Translations under genes and position numbers: made by a program
Shown: positions 1-5,417 of the stretch, piece after piece
Layout of the letters: each line of letters opens with the position of its first letter
Position numbering within the stretch: the stretch's first letter is position 1
Notes under the pieces: generated by a model
Database searches by the model: none
Seen by the model: only the letters and a program-made list of their open reading frames with translations
What the model was told of the DNA's origin: nothing
DNA from: Comamonadaceae bacterium
Lineage (GTDB): Bacteria > Pseudomonadota > Gammaproteobacteria > Burkholderiales > Burkholderiaceae_C
DNA length: 9,793 bases
Assembly: GCA_947371775.1 (NCBI GenBank)
Contig: CANBQX010000072.1
Coordinates: forward strand, 1 to 9,793
Direction: 5' to 3'

Positions 1-150
1 GTGTTTGAAGTGGCCACGATCTGCGGTGTGCCACTGTTTGACCAAGACCATCTGTAGTTGACGACGTACTTGGCCATGCAAAGAGAAAAAATCGCCCTGC
101 TACCCAAGGCCGTCCGTGCGCGGGTCAAAGGGGTGAAAGATGACTTCTAA
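1..150 (+). pseudogene. C-terminal remnant of an unidentified (possibly regulator/antitoxin-like) protein, with in-frame TAG
   Basis: Frame 1 enters from the left edge and reads through a TAG at 55-57 into a further 30 codons ending at TAA 148-150. Before the stop it contains EVATICGVPLFDQD. After it come IALLPKAV and the ending KDDF. The two halves look like one continuous protein tail: I recall, without being able to check, small bacterial regulator-like proteins whose tails carry a GVPLF-x-x-D motif, an LLP motif and a final DDF. This suggests a nonsense mutation rather than two genes. An ATG at 140 overlaps the end of the frame by 11 nt, as in a two-gene operon. The protein family is not identified. 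Alternatively the TAG is the genuine end of a gene and the rest is noncoding. Confidence 0.35.
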
Positions 151-223
151 GCTTGAGTCCGCGTATGCGAGCTATGAAAACTTGCAGAGATCATTCTCCA
201 CCGCTTCAGCGCGCCGAAAGTAA
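140..223 (+). pseudogene. 27-codon fragment overlapping the preceding remnant; likely truncated second gene
   Basis: The ATG at 140 opens a frame beginning MTSKLESAYASYENLQ and ending at TAA 221-223. It overlaps the 3' end of the previous frame by 11 nt, an arrangement typical of translationally coupled gene pairs. The amphipathic, helix-like composition looks like a real protein start, but the frame ends after 27 codons and no continuation in another frame is convincing. I read it as the start of a former second gene cut short by a frameshift or deletion near 215-225. No function can be assigned. It may instead be a chance ORF. Confidence 0.25.
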
Positions 224-267
224 GGCTTCGCGAACTGTTTTCACGGAATATTTTCAACGTTCGTCCT

Positions 268-534
268 CTAACGACCCGTCAAAGATCGCTCGAATACGAT
301 TCGCAGCGCTGCATTGATCCGTGACTGATAGCCTGCCCCTTGCGACTTAAAGTATTCCAGAACGTCCGCATCCAAACGAACAGAGGTGAGGACTTTCGTG
401 GGAGCAGCTTGTGGCCCGCGTCCACGCGTGAGCACTGGCGCACCCAGCATGTCCTCGGTCCATGCCGGATTGTCCGGGTCATTGACCTTAGCTGAGGTTT
501 TCTTTGGCAACTTGGCGGTAGTAGCGAGCTTCAT
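268..534 (-). CDS. brnA: BrnA-family antitoxin
   Basis: An 88-residue protein that should bind and neutralise BrnT and, as the DNA-binding partner, repress the brnTA promoter. The N-terminal part (1-20) is basic and probably flexible. Residues 19-30 carry the family's DNPAWTED motif. Residues 48-85 form the ribbon-helix-helix-like segment with SVRLDADVLEYFKSQG followed by GYQSRINAALR, the most characteristic BrnA stretch. The start is ATG at 534, preceded 9 nt upstream by a good Shine-Dalgarno GAAAGG. The gene starts inside the 3' end of brnT (47 nt overlap), so the two are co-transcribed and probably translationally coupled. It ends with TAG at 268-270, with no clear terminator downstream. 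Length and motifs indicate an intact antitoxin. Confidence 0.93.
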   Translation of the reverse strand: MKLATTAKLPKKTSAKVNDPDNPAWTEDMLGAPVLTRGRGPQAAPTKVLTSVRLDADVLEYFKSQGAGYQSRINAALRIVFERSLTGR

Positions 535-769
535 GTTTTTCTGCCTTTCGCAGCGATATCACGTGAGGCCCTTTCGGGCGTTCGGTGTAAACCATCACAA
601 CCACTTCGGCCTCAAGAAGACCGAAGCAAACCAGACGTTCTTCGCCGTAGTCTTGCCGTCTGTCCTCGCGGGTCACCGTGAAGTGGTCCCAGATTGCATC
701 GCATCCAACGAAGTCAAGCCCGTGATTCTTGAGGTTCAGCTTGCGCTTGGTTTCGTCCCACGTGAGCAT
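488..769 (-). CDS. brnT: BrnT-family type II toxin (RelE-like ribonuclease fold)
   Basis: A 93-residue BrnT toxin; characterised BrnT proteins have a RelE-like fold and block translation by RNA cleavage. Visible family features in order are WDETKRKLNLKNHGLDF at 4-20, the EDRRQDYGEER block at 35-45, GLLEAEVVVMVYTER at 50-64, and ISLRKAEKHEARYY at 71-84. The length is normal for the family and no key motif is missing. ATG at 769 is chosen because BrnT proteins begin just before the W-D-x-x-K motif. No Shine-Dalgarno precedes it, and a good -10 box ends only 5 nt upstream, suggesting leaderless translation. It is the first gene of a two-gene operon with brnA and is presumably autorepressed through the palindrome at 776-787. 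Confidence 0.94.
   Translation of the reverse strand: MLTWDETKRKLNLKNHGLDFVGCDAIWDHFTVTREDRRQDYGEERLVCFGLLEAEVVVMVYTERPKGPHVISLRKAEKHEARYYRQVAKENLS
544..549 (-). promoter_or_regulatory. Ribosome binding site of brnA
   Basis: The minus strand reads GAAAGG, 9 nt before the brnA ATG at 534, and lies within the brnT coding sequence. It contrasts with the absence of any such site before brnT, so the antitoxin may be translated more efficiently than the toxin. That difference in efficiency is inference. Confidence 0.6.
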
Positions 770-774
770 ATTTT

Positions 775-802
775 ATTGTATCTACAAAATAATTAAGCGC
801 AA
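775..802 (-). promoter_or_regulatory. Probable brnTA promoter (-35 TTGCGC, -10 TACAAT)
   Basis: On the minus strand TACAAT (775-780) matches the -10 consensus at 5 of 6 positions. TTGCGC (797-802) is a weak -35 at a 16 nt spacing, inside an AT-rich stretch. Only 5 nt separate the -10 from the brnT ATG, so transcription would begin at or next to the start codon. The -10 overlaps the palindrome at 776-787, as expected for an autoregulated toxin-antitoxin promoter. The -35 is poor, so the assignment depends mainly on the -10 and on context. Confidence 0.5.
776..787. promoter_or_regulatory. Palindromic operator candidate TTGTA-TC-TACAA for BrnA/BrnT-BrnA
   Basis: A perfect 5-bp inverted repeat with a 2-nt centre lies immediately upstream of brnT and covers most of the -10 box. 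Ribbon-helix-helix antitoxins bind such short palindromes as dimers, and BrnA is known to autorepress. A bound BrnA dimer here would directly block RNA polymerase. The repeat is seen in the sequence; its role is inferred. Confidence 0.6.
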
Positions 803-915
803 GGTGAAATTTAACGATTGAAAGGGACTGGCTTTCGGTGGCGAGACCGACTTCGCAAGCGCATCCGGTGCCTGCACTATATCTGTCAAGAATGGAAACC
901 TACCGGTTTTGAATA

Positions 916-931
916 AGGGTTTTCAAACCCT
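916..931 (-). terminator. Small hairpin at the eamA stop codon; weak terminator candidate
   Basis: AGGGTTT (916-922) and AAACCCT (925-931) form a perfect 7-bp stem around a 2-nt centre and overlap the TAG stop of the exporter gene (930-932). A second small stem, AAACC/GGTTT (896-909), follows. No T-tract follows either stem in the minus-strand direction, so this is not a canonical intrinsic terminator. It sits exactly at the end of the long minus-strand gene run, where transcription should stop or be attenuated before brnTA. Confidence 0.3.
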
Positions 932-1826
932 AATTCAGCCCCGACAAAAACCGCTCACTCAACGCCCGCAGCGGGTTGAGGTTAGACACCAGCAAACAAG
1001 CCACGATGATCAGCCCACCACCCGCAGCCATGGCCAGGCTGGTGGGCTCGTCGAGCAGCAGCACCGACCACAGCACGCCAAAGCCAGTGCTCATGAAGTT
1101 GGCCGTCATGGACGCCATGGGCGGCACGTGCTGGATGATGCGCATGAACATCCAATACGCCAGGCCCGAGGTGGCAATGCCCAGCACCGTCACCGCTGCC
1201 ACCGCCGTGAGTGTGAAATGGGCCTGGGGCAAATCGTGCACCGCGCCGGGCAGCAGCATGACGACGGCGGCGGCATGCATGCCCGCGGTGATAGAGAGCG
1301 GCTCCATGCGCGAGGTAGCACGCTTCAAAAACGGGGTGGCGGTGCCAGACAGTGCTGCGGCGCCCATGCACACCAGCGCAGAGAACACCAGCGTGGCCGT
1401 GGGCTCCACCGGCCCCAGGTGCACCACCAGCGCCGCGCCCACCAGGCCCAATAAGCAGCCCGCCAGCTTGCCGCGCGTGAGGGCTTCTTCTTTCAGCAAG
1501 GCCGATGCAAACGCGCCAAACAACACCGCCGTGACCGACAGCAGCGCGCCATAGCCACCAGGCAAATGCAAGGCCGACCACGAGTACAGCGCATGCGGCC
1601 CCGCCACCGCCAAAAAGCCAATGAAAAACAGCTCACGCCAATGCTGCCACGGCCAGGGGTGCTTGAGCGCCCGCATGATGATGCCCAGCACGATGGTGGC
1701 CAGCACCATGCGCAGTGCCGCCGACACATTGGGCCCAAGCTGCGGGGCCGAGACCCGCGTCAAGATGAACGATGCGCCCCACAGCGCCGAGAGCATCAGC
1801 AGCTGGACAAAGTAGCGCGCTGGCAT
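930..1826 (-). CDS. EamA/DMT-superfamily inner-membrane transporter
   Basis: A 298-residue, very hydrophobic protein with the two-repeat plan of drug/metabolite transporters: about ten membrane helices, with one EamA unit in residues 5-135 and the second in about 145-285. Family marks include ALWGASFILTRV near the N-terminus and LLLDEPTSLAMAAGGGLI in the last helix pair, which is the usual E-P-x-x region followed by a glycine-rich helix. Members export amino acids or other metabolites; the substrate cannot be told from sequence. ATG at 1826 lies 9 nt after the trpS stop, so co-transcription is likely, although the Shine-Dalgarno is weak. This is the last gene of the minus-strand run, and no functional link with trpS is evident. 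Confidence 0.88.
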   Translation of the reverse strand: MPARYFVQLLMLSALWGASFILTRVSAPQLGPNVSAALRMVLATIVLGIIMRALKHPWPWQHWRELFFIGFLAVAGPHALYSWSALHLPGGYGALLSVTAVLFGAFASALLKEEALTRGKLAGCLLGLVGAALVVHLGPVEPTATLVFSALVCMGAAALSGTATPFLKRATSRMEPLSITAGMHAAAVVMLLPGAVHDLPQAHFTLTAVAAVTVLGIATSGLAYWMFMRIIQHVPPMASMTANFMSTGFGVLWSVLLLDEPTSLAMAAGGGLIIVACLLVSNLNPLRALSERFLSGLN

Positions 1827-1835
1827 GGGCTTTGT

Positions 1836-3131
1836 TTAAGCCGCGTCGCTTTGCATGCTGTCCAGCGCGGCTTGCAGGGTGGCTGCGTCGGCCTGGGGCC
1901 CGTCCAGCTGGGCCTGCATGGCGCTGATAGCGCTCAGGCCTTGCTGCTTGATCTGCCCGATAGCAGTACCCGCGTCTTTGGGCGACGCAAAGCCCCGGCT
2001 TTGCAGCAGAAGGGTGCCTTTGGCGTCCACCAGTTTGAAATAAAACTGGCCGTCTTTTTCCCGGTACTGCTTAAAGCTGGCGGCGGCTACTTTGGCGGCC
2101 TTGGCGGTGGCTGTGCCGCTGTTGGCGTCCAGGCCGCGCAGGCCCACGGCCTGGCGCAGGCGGGCCATAAAGGGCGTGGCCACAGCGCGGGCTTTGGCGG
2201 CACCGGCGTGCAGCAGGGCTTCCACTTCTTGCGGGTGGGCCATCAGCCATTCGTAGCGTTCGCGCATGGGTGCGATCTCGCGGTCAATGCGTTCAAACAG
2301 CTTGTCTTTGGCCTCGCCCCAGGCAATGCCATTGGCAAAGTCTTGCGCAAAAGCGGCGGTCTCTTCGGCGCTCGCAAAAGCTTGGTAAATCTGGAACAGG
2401 GCCGAGCCTTCGGTGCTCTTGGCCTCGCCTGGCGCGCGCGAGTCGGTCTTGATGCTGGCAATGAGTTTTTTCAGCTCGGCGCGCGGCGCGAACAAGGGGA
2501 TGGTGTTGTCGTAGCTCTTGCTCATCTTGCGGCCGTCCAGGCCGGGCAGGGTGGCAACCGACTCTTCAATCGCGGCCTGGGGCGCCACAAAGTGCTCGCC
2601 GTAGCGGTGGTTGAAGCTGTGCGCCATGTCGCGCGCCATTTCGATGTGCTGAATCTGGTCGCGCCCCACCGGCACATGGTGGGCGTTGAACATTAAAATG
2701 TCTGCGCCCATCAGCACCGGGTACATAAAGAGGCCCGCCGTCACATCGGCGTCGGGGTCGGCGTCTGCGGCCAGGTTTTTGTCCACCGAGGCTTTGTAGG
2801 CATGGGCGCGGTTAAGCACGCCTTTACCGGTGACGCAGGTCAAAAACCAGGTGAGTTCGGGAATCTCAGGCACGTCCGACTGGCGGTAAAACACTACACG
2901 CGCCGGGTCCAGGCCCGCAGCCAGCCAGCTGGCGGCGATCTCCAGCGTGGAGCGCTGAATGCGCGCGGGCTCGTCAATTTTGATGAGTGCGTGGTAGTCG
3001 GCCAGAAAGTAATAGCTCTCCACACCAGGGCGCAAGCTCGCGGCCACGGCGGGCCGGATGGAGCCCACGTAGTTGCCCAAATGCGGCGTGCCCGAGGTGG
3101 TGATGCCGGTCAAAAAACGGATGGTGCTCAT
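1836..3131 (-). CDS. trpS: Tryptophan--tRNA ligase with C-terminal DUF1508-like extension
   Basis: A class I aminoacyl-tRNA synthetase that charges tRNA-Trp with tryptophan in the cytoplasm. The HIGH-type signature appears as TPHLGNY (residues 15-21) and the second signature as KMSKS (202-206). Between them are the GADILMFNAHHVPVGRDQ block (142-159) and the ExxRD helix, typical of bacterial TrpRS. It has 431 residues, against about 330-350 for the common bacterial enzyme. The extra C-terminal part (about 332-431) includes residues 354-396, with the pattern DGQFYFKLVDAKG, S-x-G-F and a final IGQIKQQG. This resembles a single YegP/DUF1508 unit. The ATG at 3131 is preceded by a weak AAGAG. The gene lies 32 nt after the M50 protease gene and 9 nt before the exporter. 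The catalytic assignment is firm; the extension's identity is inference. Confidence 0.97.
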   Translation of the reverse strand: MSTIRFLTGITTSGTPHLGNYVGSIRPAVAASLRPGVESYYFLADYHALIKIDEPARIQRSTLEIAASWLAAGLDPARVVFYRQSDVPEIPELTWFLTCVTGKGVLNRAHAYKASVDKNLAADADPDADVTAGLFMYPVLMGADILMFNAHHVPVGRDQIQHIEMARDMAHSFNHRYGEHFVAPQAAIEESVATLPGLDGRKMSKSYDNTIPLFAPRAELKKLIASIKTDSRAPGEAKSTEGSALFQIYQAFASAEETAAFAQDFANGIAWGEAKDKLFERIDREIAPMRERYEWLMAHPQEVEALLHAGAAKARAVATPFMARLRQAVGLRGLDANSGTATAKAAKVAAASFKQYREKDGQFYFKLVDAKGTLLLQSRGFASPKDAGTAIGQIKQQGLSAISAMQAQLDGPQADAATLQAALDSMQSDAA

Positions 3132-3163
3132 GGTGTTCAGCAGCTCTTAGAAATTCAAAAAAT

Positions 3164-3832
3164 TTATTGCACAAGCATGCGCAGCGGGCTCAGCAGCAGG
3201 TCAATGAGGTCGTAGCTCAGGCCCATGAGCGGCATCATCCAAAAGGTGTTGATGACCTTCGTCACGACCAGCGCCATGACGATGTAAAAGCCCCAGGGCT
3301 CGATGCGTGAGACGGCAACAGCCTGACGCCAGGGCAAGAGCCCGACCAGGATGCGGCCCCCGTCCAGCGGTGGAATCGGGAACAGGTTGAACACAAACAT
3401 CACCACATTGGCCAGCACGCCGCCTTGGCACATTTTCAGAAAAAACGGCTCGGTCACGCCCGCGCCGTGTAACACATAAAGCGCCACGCCCCAGAGCAGG
3501 GCTTGCACAAAGTTAGACGCAGGGCCGGCCAAAGCCACCCACACCATGTCGCACTTGGGGTTGCGCAGGCGCGCAAAGTTGACCGGCACCGGCTTGGCAA
3601 AGCCAAACAAAAACGCACCCGAGGTGGCAAAGTACAGAACCAGCGGCAGCACGATGGTGCCCATGGGGTCGATGTGCTTCATGGGGTTGAGCGATACGCG
3701 GCCCAGGGCCCAGGCGGTGTTGTCGCCAAAGTAGCGCGCGGCATAGCCGTGCGCAGCCTCATGCAGTGTGATCGAAAAAATCACCGGTATCGCATACAGC
3801 GCGACGGTTTGAATTAGTTGGGCAATGTCCAC
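3164..3832 (-). CDS. Site-2 protease family (M50) membrane metalloprotease
   Basis: A 222-residue minimal intramembrane zinc protease. The zinc-binding HEAAH lies at residues 24-28 in the first membrane helix, and the second family motif NLFPIPPLDGG at 149-159 supplies the third zinc ligand, Asp157. In between, NPMKHIDPMGT (49-59) and LAGPASN (101-107) are standard for this short subfamily. No PDZ domain is present, unlike RseP, so it is not an RseP orthologue and its substrate is unknown. The start is GTG at 3832, giving the usual N-terminus just ahead of the first helix; GAAAG lies about 6 nt upstream. The gap to yciO holds a run of eight C residues on the coding strand. From memory, this gene often neighbours trpS in Burkholderiales. 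Confidence 0.92.
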   Translation of the reverse strand: MDIAQLIQTVALYAIPVIFSITLHEAAHGYAARYFGDNTAWALGRVSLNPMKHIDPMGTIVLPLVLYFATSGAFLFGFAKPVPVNFARLRNPKCDMVWVALAGPASNFVQALLWGVALYVLHGAGVTEPFFLKMCQGGVLANVVMFVFNLFPIPPLDGGRILVGLLPWRQAVAVSRIEPWGFYIVMALVVTKVINTFWMMPLMGLSYDLIDLLLSPLRMLVQ

Positions 3833-3861
3833 AGCGGCTTTCGGTTGAAGGGGGGGGCGGG

Positions 3862-4485
3862 CTACAAACCCAAACGCGCCAAGCTGCCGCCGCCTTGGCG
3901 CACCAGCTCTACCTCGCCACTGGTCAAATCAACCACCGTGGTGGGCTCCAGGGCGCAAGCGCCTGCGTCAATCACGCCGGCAAGCTGGTGCTCAAAGCGT
4001 TCGCGGATGTCTTGCGCGTCATTCAGGGCGTCGGTCTCGCCGGGGGGCATGAGTGTGGTGGCCAGCAAGGGCGCACCGAGGAGTGCGAGCAGGTCTTGCA
4101 GCGTTTTGTGCTCGGGCACGCGCAGGCCGATGGTCTTGCGCGAGGGGTGGCTCAGGCGGCGCGGCACTTCTTTGCTGGCTTCCAGAATAAAGGTGTAGGG
4201 CCCCGGTGTGGCCGCCTTCACCAGCCGGAACTGCCAGTTGTCCACCCGCGCGTAGTTGGCCAGTTCGCTCAGGTCGCGGCACAGCAGGGTGAGGTGGTGC
4301 TTGTCGTCCACACCGCGGATGCGACGCAACTGGTCGGCGGCGGCTTTGTCGTCCAACTGGCACACCAGCGCATAGCTGGAGTCGGTGGGCACGGCCAGCA
4401 CGCCGCCTTTTTCTAACAGCGCCACGGCTTGCTTGAGTAAGCGCGGGTGCGGGTTGTCCGGATGAACTTCAAAAAACTGGGCCAT
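3862..4485 (-). CDS. yciO: YciO family protein (TsaC/Sua5/YrdC superfamily)
   Basis: A 207-residue soluble protein very close to E. coli YciO: residues 1-12 (MAQFFEVHPDNP), PTDSSYAL (33-40), CRDLSEL (69-75), TPGPYTFIL (93-101), KEVPRRL (105-111), RKTIGLRVP (116-124) and PTTVVDLT (181-188). The superfamily makes threonylcarbamoyl-AMP for the t6A37 modification of tRNA. The nucleotide/threonine-binding Lys/Arg/Ser pattern of true TsaC is replaced here by RIRGVDDKHHLTL (55-67), as in YciO. Automatic annotation as L-threonylcarbamoyladenylate synthase is therefore doubtful, and a genome encoding this would normally have a separate TsaC. ATG at 4485 matches YciO at the N-terminus. The gene lies 28 nt after the PHP gene. 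Confidence 0.93.
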   Translation of the reverse strand: MAQFFEVHPDNPHPRLLKQAVALLEKGGVLAVPTDSSYALVCQLDDKAAADQLRRIRGVDDKHHLTLLCRDLSELANYARVDNWQFRLVKAATPGPYTFILEASKEVPRRLSHPSRKTIGLRVPEHKTLQDLLALLGAPLLATTLMPPGETDALNDAQDIRERFEHQLAGVIDAGACALEPTTVVDLTSGEVELVRQGGGSLARLGL

Positions 4486-4513
4486 GGCGTGCGCGGTGCG
4501 GCTATTGGTACGG

Positions 4514-5368
4514 CTACTGAATGCGCGCGGCCAGCAGTTCCCACACCGGCGTGAGGGTGCCGCTGAGGTAGGGCAGGGTGCCGAGTTCGGTGTGGCTTTC
4601 TAAGGGGCTGTGAAAGTCGCTGCCGCGCGATGCAGCCAGGCCGTAGTCCTTGGCCACGGTGGCGTAGCTCACGTATTCAGCCGCGGTGTGGCTGCCGGTG
4701 ACCACTTCCACGCCTTGGCCGCCATGGCCTTTGAATTCGGTGAACAAGGCAAATTCTTCATTCGGCGTGAATTTGTAGCGCGCCGGGTGGGCCACGATGG
4801 CCATACCGCCTGCGCCTGTGATCCAGGTGACCGCGTCTTTGAGCGTGGCCCAGCGGTGTTCCACATAGCCAGGTTTGCCTTCGGTCAGGTATTTGCGAAA
4901 CACCTCGGACGTTTCTTTGCACACGCCGGTTTCCACCAAGTGGCGGGCGAAGTGGGTGCGCGAGATGAGGTCGGGGTTGCCGGCGTACTGCAGTGCGCCT
5001 TCAAAAGCGCCGTGGATGCCGACGCGCTCCAGGTCCTTGGCCATGTCTAAGGCGCGCTCTCGGCGTCCGCCCCGGGTTTGCAGCAAACCGGCGACCAGCG
5101 CGGCGTTCTCTGGGTCAAAACCCAGGCCGACGATGTGCACCGTCTGGTGCAAAAAAGTCACCGAAATTTCGACACCCGTCAGGTAGCGCATGCCGCAGGC
5201 CTTGGCTGCCGCCGCTGCGCGCACCTGACCGCCGATTTCGTCGTGGTCGGTCAGCGCCCACAGTTCCACGCCATTGGCGCTGGCACGTTGTGCGAGTTCT
5301 TCGGGGGTGAGGGTTCCGTCTGACACCACAGAGTGGCAGTGCAGGTCGGCGTTGAGGATGGAGGTCAC
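4514..5368 (-). CDS. rnm: PHP-domain phosphoesterase: 3',5'-nucleoside bisphosphate phosphatase / RNase AM family
   Basis: A 284-residue PHP metallo-phosphoesterase of the YciV/TrpH family. Relatives hydrolyse 3',5'-nucleoside bisphosphates (Chromobacterium enzyme), and E. coli RNase AM trims 5' ends of rRNA precursors as a 5'-3' exoribonuclease. Metal-binding residues are visible in order: DLHCHS (8-13) with D17, LTDHDE (39-44), GVEIS with E67, HIVGLG with H79, SRTHFARH (136-143), AHPARY with H194, and GSDFH (249-253), so the site is complete. The start is GTG at 5368, because an in-frame TAA lies a few codons upstream and the D-L-H motif must begin near residue 8. It sits with rluA upstream and yciO downstream, an RNA-metabolism setting. 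Confidence 0.93.
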   Translation of the reverse strand: MTSILNADLHCHSVVSDGTLTPEELAQRASANGVELWALTDHDEIGGQVRAAAAAKACGMRYLTGVEISVTFLHQTVHIVGLGFDPENAALVAGLLQTRGGRRERALDMAKDLERVGIHGAFEGALQYAGNPDLISRTHFARHLVETGVCKETSEVFRKYLTEGKPGYVEHRWATLKDAVTWITGAGGMAIVAHPARYKFTPNEEFALFTEFKGHGGQGVEVVTGSHTAAEYVSYATVAKDYGLAASRGSDFHSPLESHTELGTLPYLSGTLTPVWELLAARIQ

Positions 5369-5417
5369 CAGCGCATTTTAGGGCTTGGGCGGTATGGCCC
5401 CTCGGCGGCGAACCGGA

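Noticed and set aside
386..796. 136-codon plus-strand open frame across brnA and brnT
   Set aside because: Antisense to two clearly recognised genes; no ribosome site or family resemblance.
820..836. Small hairpin GAAAG-7 nt-CTTTC in the eamA-brnT gap
   Set aside because: A 5-bp stem with no T-tract or other context; expected by chance.
884..889. Perfect TTGACA -35 box on the minus strand between eamA and brnT
   Set aside because: At 16-18 nt spacing there is only GC-rich sequence (GGATGC) and no -10 resemblance.
1566..2696. 376-codon open frame on the plus strand
   Set aside because: Antisense to trpS and the exporter gene, with no recognisable domain; a compositional shadow.
5369..5380. 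Tiny ATG-CGC-TGG-TGA frame just before the GTG of the PHP gene, as a possible coupling leader
   Set aside because: Too short to judge, and it coincides with a chance overlap; no ribosome binding site precedes it.
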